Shown here piece by piece: positions 1 through 7,429 of a stretch of 21,326 bases of DNA (position 1 is its first letter; every line of letters starts with the position of its first letter). Under the pieces are notes generated by a model. The model saw only the letters and a program-made list of their open reading frames with translations, ran no database searches and had not been told where the DNA came from. Location of the stretch: positions 1 through 21,326 of the forward strand of contig JAUYKR010000021.1 in the NCBI GenBank assembly GCA_030699855.1. The letters are read 5' to 3'. The position numbers and the translations under genes are program-made. Origin of the DNA: a bacterium (GTDB taxonomy: Bacteria > Patescibacteriota > Gracilibacteria > JAUYGZ01).

Positions 1-2
1 CC

Positions 3-2123
3 ATGGTCGGCTCCGCCGACTATTGGAATGAAGACATCGACGGCAACGTAAACATGGTGTTCCGCAACCGGCTGGCCGGCTCCGCTTTTAAGCCCGTTGT
101 TTACGCCGCCGGATTTCTGAAGGGCTATTCCCCCGCCACCATTCTTTTCGACCTGGAAACCGACTTTGGAAATGATTACATCCCCCAAAATTACGATGGG
201 ACTTTTTACGGTCCCACGTCCGTCCGCAAGGCGCTGGCCCATTCCCGAAATATTCCGGCGGTAAAGATGGCTTTTTTGGCCGGAGTGGACAATGTGGTGA
301 ACTTAGGCAAAAGCATGGGATTTACCGACCTGATCGACGCCGATCAATACGGAACCTCGATTGGTTTAGGGACGGCGGAAGTAACGCTGTATCAAATGGT
401 CACCGCTTACAGCACCTTCGCCAGAGGCGGTAACAAGATTGCCTTCACCCCCTTTCTAAGGATCGAAACCAGCGATGGCAAGATCATCGAAAATAATGAG
501 AACAGGGTGCCGCGAGAACAGCGGGTACTCGACCCCCAGATTGCCTACACCGTCAATCATATCCTGTCCGACCCCGCTGCTCGCCCGTCGACCTGGACCC
601 GTTTGCAAATTCCAAACCAAATCAATGCCGTCAAAACCGGCACCTCGAATAAACGAGTAAAGACCCCCGGAATTCCCGAGGGGGTCATCAAACCGATGGA
701 CAACTGGATCATCGGCTATACCACCCGTATCGCTTCCGGCGTCTGGGTGGGCAACAACGACGCCACCCCGCTGAAACCCATTTCTGACGGACTTACCACC
801 GCCGGCCGCATCTGGCACGACTTTATGGCAGAGGCCACCAAAGAAAATGATCTGGAGGAGTTTCCCAAGCCGAAAGGTATTACCTGGAAGAAGGTCTCCA
901 GATGGAGCGGGCTGCTTCCATCCCCTCATACCCCTCCGAAGGATACGATAGTCGAACTCTTTACCACCTTTAATACGCCGGAAGAGGTGGATCAGACATT
1001 TCTTTCCGTAGAAATTGACGAAGTCTCCCGAAAACTTCCCACCGAATTCACCCCCGTAGAATCGATCGTAAAGGCCTTGGTGGCAAATTTTCGTTCGGAA
1101 AATCCAACCGATCCCAATTGGGAAAGACCCGTGCAGGCCTGGGCCAGAAACTTCATTGATACCACCGCCAAGGATTATGTAATCCTGGCCGCAATTCCAA
1201 CTGAATACGACAACATTCACACCCAGTCCAGCTCGCAACAAAAATCCTCCATCCACATTACCTCACCGACAGACGGTGGAGAAATCATGGCTGGTGGCAC
1301 CATCGACGTCCAGGTCCGCATCGATGCTCCTCATGGCACAAAGAAGGTGGAGTACTCCTTGAGCGGAAGATTGGCTGACACGGCTATTGTCCCTCCTTTT
1401 ACGGGCAAGCTCCGCATTCGCACCCACAAAATCGGCCAATTGTTTTCGATCGAGGCCAAGCTGACCGATCAGTATGGCTATCAAACAAGTGATAGTATTG
1501 AAGTGGTGACTGCCGAACTCACGGACACGGAAAATCCAGTTGTTCAAATTACCTACCCCCAGGAAGGCGCTATCTTTCCCGCCAACACTACCATTACTGT
1601 CCGCGCCGAAGCCCGGGATAACGTGAGCGTCGCCGAACTGCTCTTTTTCCTTGATGATCGGGAAATCGAGCGAATAAGCACTTCCCCGTTTCACCTTTCT
1701 CTGACCCTTCCGGATGAAATCGCGCCTCATGCCATCCGCGTGTTTGCCAAAGACACCAGCGGTAATACGGCTTCCGACGAGGTGGCAATCACCATTGAGG
1801 AACCGGATGAGAGCGGTGACATACCCACTCAATTCATTTTCCCTAAAGAAGCTGCCAGCTTTACGGTTGGCAGTCCAATTGATTTATTTTTCCAGATCAG
1901 TCCGGAGGAACTGAAAGATGCGATGGAAATAACGGTAAAAGCCAAAGAGCTCGCGAGCGGGAGAATGGATATCATCTTCCGCGTCAAAGACGCGAAAATA
2001 ACTCAGCACTATTCTTCCACTTGGTGGCCCGGCATTGCCGGAGATTATGAACTCAGCATTCAAACCATTGGAGCATCCGGAATCCCCAGGGAGTCGGAAA
2101 AACTAAACCTCAAGTTAAAATAG
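3..2123 (+). CDS. Class A penicillin-binding protein, C-terminal part (5' cut by window edge)
   Basis: This is the transpeptidase half of a PBP1A-type enzyme that cross-links peptidoglycan stem peptides outside the membrane. Counting from the first codon seen, the acylated serine motif is S27-A-F-K30, the second motif is S81-R-N83, and K211-T-G213 is the third; the order and spacing fit family practice. The glycosyltransferase domain and membrane anchor would lie upstream and are outside the window, so the ATG at position 3 is probably internal. After the transpeptidase, from about residue 400 to the end at 706, come two to three beta-rich Ig-like modules, each opening with a pattern like I-T-x-P-x-x-G or I-T-Y-P-x-x-G. 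Such tails often bind wall polymers or partners, but the role here is inference. SAFK instead of the common STFK is a mild variant. A GC-rich palindrome followed by five T residues lies 117 bases after the stop. Confidence 0.9.
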   Translation: MVGSADYWNEDIDGNVNMVFRNRLAGSAFKPVVYAAGFLKGYSPATILFDLETDFGNDYIPQNYDGTFYGPTSVRKALAHSRNIPAVKMAFLAGVDNVVNLGKSMGFTDLIDADQYGTSIGLGTAEVTLYQMVTAYSTFARGGNKIAFTPFLRIETSDGKIIENNENRVPREQRVLDPQIAYTVNHILSDPAARPSTWTRLQIPNQINAVKTGTSNKRVKTPGIPEGVIKPMDNWIIGYTTRIASGVWVGNNDATPLKPISDGLTTAGRIWHDFMAEATKENDLEEFPKPKGITWKKVSRWSGLLPSPHTPPKDTIVELFTTFNTPEEVDQTFLSVEIDEVSRKLPTEFTPVESIVKALVANFRSENPTDPNWERPVQAWARNFIDTTAKDYVILAAIPTEYDNIHTQSSSQQKSSIHITSPTDGGEIMAGGTIDVQVRIDAPHGTKKVEYSLSGRLADTAIVPPFTGKLRIRTHKIGQLFSIEAKLTDQYGYQTSDSIEVVTAELTDTENPVVQITYPQEGAIFPANTTITVRAEARDNVSVAELLFFLDDREIERISTSPFHLSLTLPDEIAPHAIRVFAKDTSGNTASDEVAITIEEPDESGDIPTQFIFPKEAASFTVGSPIDLFFQISPEELKDAMEITVKAKELASGRMDIIFRVKDAKITQHYSSTWWPGIAGDYELSIQTIGASGIPRESEKLNLKLK

Positions 2124-2191
2124 ACACTGTGTGCAGGTGAACCCCTGAAAAACGATGAGATGCGACGCGTTGGACTGAGAAAAAACCGCAG

Positions 2192-2220
2192 ACGTATGCG
2201 TTATACGTTGAGGATTTTTT
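2192..2220 (+). other. Small hairpin plus T run after the PBP gene
   Basis: ACGTAT (2192-2197) and ATACGT (2203-2208) are perfectly complementary around a 5-base loop. A run of six T residues follows at 2215-2220. It could be a weak first terminator in front of the stronger palindrome at 2241. The stem is short and AT-rich and is separated from the T run by six bases, so this is a tentative call. Confidence 0.3.
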
Positions 2221-2240
2221 CGAGGGAAACGCGAGCAGAT

Positions 2241-2269
2241 CGCCTGCCTGCCGGCAGGCAGGCGTTTTT
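2241..2269 (+). terminator. Perfect 24-base GC-rich palindrome with T tract, terminator-like
   Basis: Positions 2241-2264 read identically on both strands: CGCCTGCCTGCC is followed directly by its reverse complement. Five T residues follow at 2265-2269, which gives the form of a rho-independent terminator for the + strand PBP gene. A perfect palindrome has no fixed loop, so a few central bases must stay unpaired. No T tract is seen on the other side, so it would not act well for the convergent NIF3-like gene. The CCTGCC/GGCAGG unit resembles a dispersed repeat often seen in uncultivated bacterial genomes; that is recollection and not shown here. Confidence 0.55.
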
Positions 2270-2276
2270 CCGGGGT

Positions 2277-3257
2277 TCAAAGCGGCGCGTCGATGTATCC
2301 AGGCCCGCACACCACCTCAACTTTTTTTGATCGCAGCCAGTCCACCAAAGGCTGCATGCCCAAAGAGTCCGCCGCCATGTGATTGGTAATAATACTGTTG
2401 AGATGGTGCTTTTTGGCTTCATCCCGATGAGCCTTGGTTTTGTGCATGGCAATCACCGTGCCCACATGAGCGTTTCGGCTGAGGTATTTGAGAATTTCCT
2501 CGCTTCCATCGGTACCACCGGTAAAACCTTCCACGAACACTTTTCCGGCCCAGCTGGAGGACGAACCCGTCTGCACATCCACCGGTCGGTCATAGTCCTC
2601 CATCGCCTTGGCAAAGTGGGGAATTTTTTCCAGAGCCTTCACCACGTCTTTCACCTTGCGGGGCTTCAGTTTTTTTAGGACATTGGTGACGATGGTATAG
2701 GCCACGTTGTCGGCGATGGTGTGGGCGCAGAGCATAGGAATGTCGAGCAATTCAGCCGCGTTGCGGGTGCGGTGCAGGTTATCGCTGTGAATATTTTTTT
2801 GGATGTCTCCCATGCGTTCGCGAAGCGTTCCGGCGGTTAAATTTGGAGGAACTCCGGCGTACTTCATGGTCGCCACCTGGATGTCTTCCATCACCCCCAC
2901 CAAACCCTCCAGGGCGTAGCTTTCCGGATGATGAGCGATCGCCAGATCGATCGGTTTTTTTCGCTGATCCTTGCGCTTTCGATTTAGAGCGTCGATCAGG
3001 GCCAGCTCCTGGGTTTCGACATCGATGGCCAGATAGACGCAGGAAACTTTTGCCTTGAGGCTCCCATAAATAATCCGGGTATCATCGTAAGGATTCCAGG
3101 TTCTATCCTGGTGAAGTTTTTGCTGGAGCTTGGTCATTTTCTTCATGGCATCTTTTTTTTCCTTCATGTAGTCCCTGAGGTCATCCTTACTACGCGGATC
3201 ATACTTGATACCAATTTCGACGGCCTTTTTGTAGATTTCCTCGAGAGTGACTGCCAT
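2277..3257 (-). CDS. NIF3-like dinuclear metal centre protein
   Basis: A 326-residue protein that I place in the NIF3 / Ngg1-interacting-factor family. These proteins form toroidal oligomers with a two-metal site, and their reaction is unsettled. Visible family landmarks are a hydrophobic strand running into H109-H110-P (the usual HHP metal motif), C-A-H179-T-x-x-D183 (the usual aH-T-x-x-D site), a GGTDGSEE stretch near 247-254, and a late N-H293-M-A-A-D-S-L-G-M segment at the place of the terminal metal histidine. It opens with about 70 extra residues containing a helical lysine-rich stretch and NPYDDTRIIYG, as I recall for a longer clostridial/archaeal-type branch of the family. The start ATG has no visible ribosome site. 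It is divergent from pepA across 101 bases. The metal motifs make the family likely; the substrate is unknown. Confidence 0.7.
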   Translation of the reverse strand: MAVTLEEIYKKAVEIGIKYDPRSKDDLRDYMKEKKDAMKKMTKLQQKLHQDRTWNPYDDTRIIYGSLKAKVSCVYLAIDVETQELALIDALNRKRKDQRKKPIDLAIAHHPESYALEGLVGVMEDIQVATMKYAGVPPNLTAGTLRERMGDIQKNIHSDNLHRTRNAAELLDIPMLCAHTIADNVAYTIVTNVLKKLKPRKVKDVVKALEKIPHFAKAMEDYDRPVDVQTGSSSSWAGKVFVEGFTGGTDGSEEILKYLSRNAHVGTVIAMHKTKAHRDEAKKHHLNSIITNHMAADSLGMQPLVDWLRSKKVEVVCGPGYIDAPL

Positions 3258-3358
3258 GAAGATGGACGTTACAAAATAGTTATCGAAGCGATGCTATCAT
3301 AGCTTCTGCCAAAATCGCAAAAAAGTGATAAAGTACTCCTGATATTCTTATTGGCTCT

Positions 3359-4822
3359 ATGATCATTAAACTGCAAACCAAGTCTGATGCTAACTCCCCG
3401 CTTATCGTTGCCCTCTTCGAGGGAGAAGCTCCGGAGAGTTCTCTTTTGGGCAAGAACACGCTGGATCTGGTGGCGGCGCTCACCAAAAGTAAGGTCTTTT
3501 CTGGCAAAAAAGACCAGATCCTGAACAGCGTTTTCGATACCAAGACCAAACCCAGGGTGATCCTACTCTACGGCCTGGGCAAAGAAGCCGATTGGAATGA
3601 AAAAGAGGCCAGAAATTTCGGCGCCAAAATTATTCGCGCCGCTAAGGGGGTGAAGGAGAAGACCGTGGACCTCCGCATTCCCTCCCTGGCTCAAGACGAC
3701 CTGCAGGCCTTCGCGGAAGGTATTTTGCTGGGTGATTATAACCCCGCTATTTATAAGACCGGAGAAGAACAAAAAAAGCGTGAAAAAGAGGCATTGCAAA
3801 CAATATCCTTACTCGCCAAGGACTGGGATCACCACCAGCGCGAGCGAATCTCGCGAGCTCAAGCCCTGGCCGAAACGATTAATGACACCAGAGACCTGGT
3901 CAACTGCGGCCCCAATCACCTCAGCATCAGCGCTTTTGTCGATGAGATACGGGGGGCGGCCAAGGAACACTCCATCACCATCACCGATCTGGATAAGAAG
4001 AAGTTGGAAAAACTGGGCATGGGCGGCTTGCTGGCGGTGAATAGAGGCTCGGAAGAATCGGCCCACATGGTCATCCTGGAACACAAGGGGGCCAAAGAGG
4101 AGCCGCTGGTCATTTGCGGCAAAGGGATCGTCTTCGATACCGGCGGAATCAGCCTGAAGCCCTCCAATTCCATGCAGGACATGCAGTTGGATATGGCCGG
4201 AGCGGCGGTAGTGTTGGGGGTATTTAAATTGCTGAAAAAACTGGATATCAAGCGCCATGTCATCGGCATCATGCCAATTACGGATAACGCCGTGGGGCCT
4301 CATTCATACCGGCCTTCGGATATCATCAGCACCTACAGCGGCAAGACCGTGGAGATCGCCAATACCGACGCCGAAGGGCGGATGATCCTCTGCGACGCCC
4401 TCTCCTACGCCGTCGACAAGTACAAGCCGAAATATTTGATCGACCTGGCCACCCTGACCGGCGCCTGTATGGTGGCTCTGGGCTACCGCACCGCCGGACT
4501 GTTCGGAACTGATCAGGGCTTGATCGAAAAGATCAAAACAGCGGCACAGCGAACCGATGAAGCGGTTTGCCATCTGCCTATAACAGAAGCCGATGAAAAG
4601 AGCATAAAAGGCAAGCTGGCCGATCTGACCAATCTGGCCGATGTGCCCTATGGCGGCGCCTGCAGAGCAGCCGCGTTTCTGAAGCAGTTCGTGGGCGAAA
4701 CCAAATGGGCCCACCTGGATATTGCTGGCACCGCTTTCACCAAAGAACCGAAAGATTATGAGGTGAATATGGCCACCGGATATGGGATCAGGCTGTTAGT
4801 TGACTTCCTAGAAAATCTTTAA
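3359..4822 (+). CDS. pepA: Leucyl aminopeptidase, M17 family
   Basis: A cytosolic di-metal aminopeptidase that removes N-terminal residues from peptides and normally works as a hexamer. At 487 residues it has the usual length. The catalytic C-terminal domain carries K255-G-I-V-F-D260-T-G-G with the following LKP lysine, then Q-L-D-M-A-G-A-A, and the family signature N335-T-D-A-E-G-R341. Together these supply the metal ligands (K, D, D, D, E) and the bicarbonate-site arginine. The N-terminal 160 or so residues are poorly conserved, as usual in M17. The start is chosen because the next upstream in-frame region is non-coding and MIIKLQ fits the family's first strand. No Shine-Dalgarno-like site is seen. 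The neighbours do not suggest a shared pathway. Some PepA proteins also bind DNA (XerC/D cofactor); nothing here tests that. Confidence 0.95.
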   Translation: MIIKLQTKSDANSPLIVALFEGEAPESSLLGKNTLDLVAALTKSKVFSGKKDQILNSVFDTKTKPRVILLYGLGKEADWNEKEARNFGAKIIRAAKGVKEKTVDLRIPSLAQDDLQAFAEGILLGDYNPAIYKTGEEQKKREKEALQTISLLAKDWDHHQRERISRAQALAETINDTRDLVNCGPNHLSISAFVDEIRGAAKEHSITITDLDKKKLEKLGMGGLLAVNRGSEESAHMVILEHKGAKEEPLVICGKGIVFDTGGISLKPSNSMQDMQLDMAGAAVVLGVFKLLKKLDIKRHVIGIMPITDNAVGPHSYRPSDIISTYSGKTVEIANTDAEGRMILCDALSYAVDKYKPKYLIDLATLTGACMVALGYRTAGLFGTDQGLIEKIKTAAQRTDEAVCHLPITEADEKSIKGKLADLTNLADVPYGGACRAAAFLKQFVGETKWAHLDIAGTAFTKEPKDYEVNMATGYGIRLLVDFLENL

Positions 4823-4847
4823 GTTGCCTGCATTACTCTAACTTGTA

Positions 4848-4871
4848 AGCTCTGAGCGAGATCGAAGAGCT
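4848..4871. repeat. Small hairpin repeat, copy 1 (loop GAGCGAGATCGA)
   Basis: The stem AGCTCT (4848-4853) pairs with AGAGCT (4866-4871) around the 12-base loop GAGCGAGATCGA. It lies in the 82-base gap between the convergent pepA and PIN genes. It shares the loop pattern GAG-N6-TCG with the copies at 7495, 15579 and 15634, while the stems differ. The right arm also belongs to a second hairpin: AGAGCTGCT (4866-4874) with AGCAGCTCT (4889-4897). The two folds therefore exclude each other. Confidence 0.5.
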
Positions 4872-4904
4872 GCTGGTGGATTTGCTGGAGCAGCTCTGAA
4901 CGCC

Positions 4905-5330
4905 CTAGGCAGCCAGATAGTCTTTCAGATGAAGAATGCTATTCGATCCGACCTTTCTGATGAACTTCTCATCCCCTGAGACAAGGGGGCAATCGAGTTT
5001 TTGGGCGAGGAAAAAGTAGCTCATATCGTAATAAGTCGTTCCGTACTTCCTGGCCAGGTCCAAAATCCCCTTATGATCATCCGCAGAAAAACGACAATAC
5101 GATAAGGGAAGATTTAAAAAGGCATGCCAAAACTTTCCACAAACAGAAGGTTCGTGAGCACCATAGAGAAGAATGTTCCCGATCTCAAACTGCCAAAGTG
5201 TCGGAACAGAGATTTCGATCCTGCCCTTATATAAATCATGAGCCATAACCTTCCCCTGTATGGCATATCGTTCCTTGTATCCAACCAAAAATTGGTAGAG
5301 AGCTGAGGCATCAGCAACGTATTTCATCAT
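4905..5330 (-). CDS. vapC: PIN-domain ribonuclease toxin (VapC-like)
   Basis: A 141-residue PIN-domain protein, the usual length of a VapC toxin. VapC toxins are Mg-dependent ribonucleases that cut tRNA or rRNA when freed from their antitoxin. The acidic pocket is readable: D7 in the opening strand (VADAS), E49 in the helix segment WQFEIGN, D102 in TYYDMSYF and D120 in VSGDEKF. All four usual positions are filled, so the enzyme looks intact. The start at 5330 overlaps the end of the upstream small gene by four bases (the ATG sits inside the stop region), a typical antitoxin-toxin coupling. Transcription most likely starts at the promoter in front of that partner gene. Which RNA it cuts cannot be read from the sequence. 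Confidence 0.85.
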   Translation of the reverse strand: MMKYVADASALYQFLVGYKERYAIQGKVMAHDLYKGRIEISVPTLWQFEIGNILLYGAHEPSVCGKFWHAFLNLPLSYCRFSADDHKGILDLARKYGTTYYDMSYFFLAQKLDCPLVSGDEKFIRKVGSNSILHLKDYLAA

Positions 5331-5590
5331 TTTCGATCAGCTGAATAACGATACTCACGCAAAAACTCTGTCCCAGATTTTCCGGAAAAAGTACCAGGCT
5401 GGAGTGACTCTTCAAAAAGCTCCTCGGCCTCCTTGAGCAAAATTTCCCTACGACCCCTTTCCAGATAATCCTTGATCAAAGCCACCAGAGTTTTGCTCCA
5501 CTCTCGTTTGGGTACAACCACTTTAAACGCCTCCCACACTTCGGGAGGAGTGGTGAAAATAGCCTTAATAACAGCGGAATTGGTAGACAT
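5327..5590 (-). CDS. vapB: Antitoxin partner of the PIN toxin (VapB-like)
   Basis: An 87-residue protein directly upstream of, and overlapping, the PIN toxin gene. The N-terminal half (VIKAIFTTPPEVWEAFKVV, then KREWSKTLVALIKDYLERG) reads as a short strand followed by two helices, like a ribbon-helix-helix DNA-binding fold. The C-terminal half is charged and ends with bulky residues, as expected for a tail that wraps the toxin. I did not recognise a named VapB subfamily; the call rests on size, order and overlap. It is expected to repress its own promoter together with VapC. The promoter and a perfect 12-base palindrome lie just upstream. Confidence 0.7.
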   Translation of the reverse strand: MSTNSAVIKAIFTTPPEVWEAFKVVVPKREWSKTLVALIKDYLERGRREILLKEAEELFEESLQPGTFSGKSGTEFLREYRYSADRK

Positions 5591-5613
5591 AGGGTTTAGG
5601 TGAAGATACCCTA

Positions 5614-5642
5614 ATTATATGCCTCATGAATATATATTGCAA
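5614..5642 (-). promoter_or_regulatory. Sigma70-type promoter of the vapBC-like pair
   Basis: On the minus strand, TTGCAA (5637-5642) and TATAAT (5614-5619) are separated by exactly 17 bases. The -10 box is consensus. The start codon of the antitoxin lies 23 bases past the -10 box, so the leader must be short. This is among the clearest promoters in the window. Confidence 0.75.
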
Positions 5643-5652
5643 GTATATACTT
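5641..5652. promoter_or_regulatory. 12-base palindrome at the -35 box, candidate VapB/VapBC operator
   Basis: AAGTATATACTT is a perfect palindrome that overlaps the -35 box by two bases and touches the stop codon of the upstream mazF-like gene. Its place suits an autorepression operator for the antitoxin. Function is inferred from position only. Confidence 0.45.
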
Positions 5653-6018
5653 CTAACTCGCATCTCCCGCAAAATGATCATCGACATCAAAACTCTCAAG
5701 AAATGCGTTTCGAAAAATCTCTCGATACGAAAACTCCAGCACCCCTACAGTTCGAACTATCCTTTCCTTGTCAACGGTACGAATCTGTAGCAGATCAAGA
5801 GCACTGGGCTGGATAAGACCATTTTCACGTGAAGGAAGAACCTTTACGTGAAAAAAATAGTCTTTTAAGGTTGTCGTAAATGGACAAACAACAGTAGTTC
5901 GAGAAAATTTGTTTACTTCGTTATTTTGCACAACCAAACATGGCCTTGTGCCTTTTTGTTCAGAGCCACGAGTGGGATCCAGCAATACTAAAACAATATC
6001 ATACTTCTTTATCAGCAT
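5653..6018 (-). CDS. mazF: MazF/PemK-family endoribonuclease toxin
   Basis: I start this 121-residue protein at the internal ATG giving MLIKKYDIVLV, which matches the family's first strand. The longer frame back to 6066 would add a tryptophan-rich stretch that runs deep into the antitoxin gene. The diagnostic stretch D14-P-T-R-G-S-E-Q-K-G-T-R25-P-C-L-V-V is the typical MazF/PemK signature containing the catalytic arginine. T-T-V-V-C-P-F-T-T-T near 41-50 matches the second conserved block with the catalytic threonine. MazF toxins cut mRNA at short sequence motifs. The start overlaps the antitoxin gene by 20 bases. The stop lies just before the vapBC-like promoter, so the two modules are adjacent but separately promoted. 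Confidence 0.88.
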   Translation of the reverse strand: MLIKKYDIVLVLLDPTRGSEQKGTRPCLVVQNNEVNKFSRTTVVCPFTTTLKDYFFHVKVLPSRENGLIQPSALDLLQIRTVDKERIVRTVGVLEFSYREIFRNAFLESFDVDDHFAGDAS

Positions 6019-6265
6019 TTTCAAGAATTTTAGCGTATTCCACCATGCCCATTTCCGCCAACTCAACTGACTCTTTCAAATATTCCACATCTTCCGCCAT
6101 ACGAGCACAGTCCCTACGAATTTGTTCTTTGCGCTTTTCACGCTTATAAACCTGAATCGCCTCCTCTATAATCTGACGCAGCGTTTTCTTCTGCGCCTTC
6201 GCCTCAGAACGGATATAGGTATAGTATTCTGGAAACAAATTGGTCATGAGTTTCGCAAGTGCCAT
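5999..6265 (-). CDS. Antitoxin of the MazF-like toxin
   Basis: An 88-residue protein overlapping mazF by 20 bases. Residues 1-45 (MALAKLMTNLFPEYYTYIRSE, then KKTLRQIIEEAIQVYKRE) look like a ribbon-helix-helix DNA-binding unit. The rest is a long charged helix rich in E, K and R that would dock on the toxin. It does not resemble the AbrB-type E. coli MazE, but many MazF toxins pair with RHH antitoxins. Upstream there is a readable promoter and a pair of 12-base-spaced direct repeats. The antitoxin identity rests on fold guess, size and gene order. Confidence 0.7.
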   Translation of the reverse strand: MALAKLMTNLFPEYYTYIRSEAKAQKKTLRQIIEEAIQVYKREKRKEQIRRDCARMAEDVEYLKESVELAEMGMVEYAKILENADKEV

Positions 6266-6270
6266 ACGAA

Positions 6271-6297
6271 GGTATAGATAATCATATAGATGATACC
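6271..6297. promoter_or_regulatory. Candidate operator: two TATAGATRAT repeats 12 bases apart
   Basis: TATAGAT occurs at 6273-6279 and 6285-6291 in the same orientation with a 12-base period, and GGTAT/ATACC (6271-6275, 6293-6297) frame the site. It lies just downstream of the -10 box and in front of the antitoxin start. A 12-base period puts both copies near one helix face, as expected for dimers of an RHH repressor. Function is inferred. Confidence 0.45.
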
Positions 6298-6326
6298 ATA
6301 GTACATCTAGACCTGAGAGAAGGCAA
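6298..6326 (-). promoter_or_regulatory. Promoter of the mazEF-like pair
   Basis: On the minus strand, TTGCCT (6321-6326) and TACTAT (6298-6303) are separated by exactly 17 bases. The antitoxin ATG lies 32 bases beyond the -10 box. The remaining gap to the methyltransferase-like gene (6327-6382) shows nothing else that I recognise. Confidence 0.6.
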
Positions 6327-6382
6327 CTGTTATTTAAGCCGGTTGATAATCCTTCAAGTGCACAGAAGGTACGTGAACTTTC

Positions 6383-7396
6383 TCAATCACTGTGCATGAC
6401 AGGGCCTGCGCCCACCAATAACTGCTGTACCCTCTCAATCATATTGGGAATTAATGTCACGCCCATATCCCGAATCTCTCCCTCGAAGAATTCTAGAATC
6501 TGAGATCCTAACTGAGAGTCTCGCCTCACTACCAAACATCCATCTTCTTTTTTATCATCATCGTTGTCCGCAAGGACAATAACAGGTTCAGAAAAAATCT
6601 CGCTCCATTCAGGCTCAATTATCATCTGATGTGAATCCTTCCAAAACGGAATGAAGTATAGGATGCCTTCTGGAGCAACTAATTTGAGTTCTTCACGAAG
6701 CGTTTCAGCAAACCGCCATAATTCGTTATGACGAAGGGCAGCATTGCCATCATAAACAAGGTCAAATGTCTGACCCGATAAATCAATTTCATAGGGGAAC
6801 CTACCCTCGAGCTGAAGATCAATCAGCGGCGGTCCATCCAAACCTAACACTTCGACAATGCCAAGCTCTTCCAATTGATCAGCGTAGAGCACGAGATCCA
6901 AAGGTGCTCTGTCTCGAATCCACTGAATTTCTTCCAGTATTTCGGGACTCAGTCGACTTTCCCGCCCATCTGGATGGGCCGCTTTTTCCAATCGTTCTCG
7001 AATCTCACCAATATCCGCCCTGATTTTCGTCCAGGGATCAATGCCATACATACTGACTGCGGTAATATGAAGGCGATGGGATGAAGCCTGACCAATATCA
7101 TAAGCATCAGAGCAAGCCACACCCGCCCCATGTCCGATTTCCAAAAAACGCGTGTCGCGCTGACGACAGAAGACCCGCAAGAGATCAGCGGCCACAGCGG
7201 GTAAATGACGGGTATTTGCCTCCTTCAAAGCCCCAAACTGGCACTGGGGGTTAATAATGAGATCAGGATGAGGAGCATGGATATCCCAATAAGGACCTAG
7301 TTCCCTGGATACTTTCCCTCCACGACGAATAATACCAGCTCGTTTGGCAGCACCAATACGATCATTATAGGATCGATAAGCATCGGGAATGAGCAT
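6383..7396 (-). CDS. Methyltransferase-like protein, function unknown
   Basis: A 337-residue protein with no named family that I can assign. FLEIGHGAGV at residues 84-93 looks like the SAM-binding glycine loop (motif I) of class I methyltransferases. FDLVYDGNAAL near 211-221, followed by a helix and LKLVAPEGILYFIPF near 237-251, resembles the later strand and the usual proline-glycine turn before strand 5. Between them is a long charged insert (about 110-200). The first 70 residues are polar and contain RSYNDR and HAPHPD. It lies 33 bases downstream of the glycosyltransferase on the same strand, so the two may be co-transcribed and act on one product, perhaps a surface sugar; that is inference. 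An AGAGG lies about 14 bases before the start, which is too far for a good ribosome site. Confidence 0.5.
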   Translation of the reverse strand: MLIPDAYRSYNDRIGAAKRAGIIRRGGKVSRELGPYWDIHAPHPDLIINPQCQFGALKEANTRHLPAVAADLLRVFCRQRDTRFLEIGHGAGVACSDAYDIGQASSHRLHITAVSMYGIDPWTKIRADIGEIRERLEKAAHPDGRESRLSPEILEEIQWIRDRAPLDLVLYADQLEELGIVEVLGLDGPPLIDLQLEGRFPYEIDLSGQTFDLVYDGNAALRHNELWRFAETLREELKLVAPEGILYFIPFWKDSHQMIIEPEWSEIFSEPVIVLADNDDDKKEDGCLVVRRDSQLGSQILEFFEGEIRDMGVTLIPNMIERVQQLLVGAGPVMHSD

Positions 7397-7429
7397 GGAG
7401 AAAAAATATTCCTCTCATTATACCAAAAA

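Noticed and set aside
456..1256. 266-residue open frame on the minus strand inside the PBP gene
   Set aside because: It is antisense to a gene with clear PBP motifs, is glycine-rich with no recognisable motif, and looks like a GC-driven shadow.
4850..4900. Short frame encoding L-S-E-I-E-E-L-L-V-D-L-L-E-Q-L before a stop, perhaps the tail of a lost gene
   Set aside because: Only about 16 codons follow an in-frame stop, and the same bases form the hairpins; no longer relic can be read.
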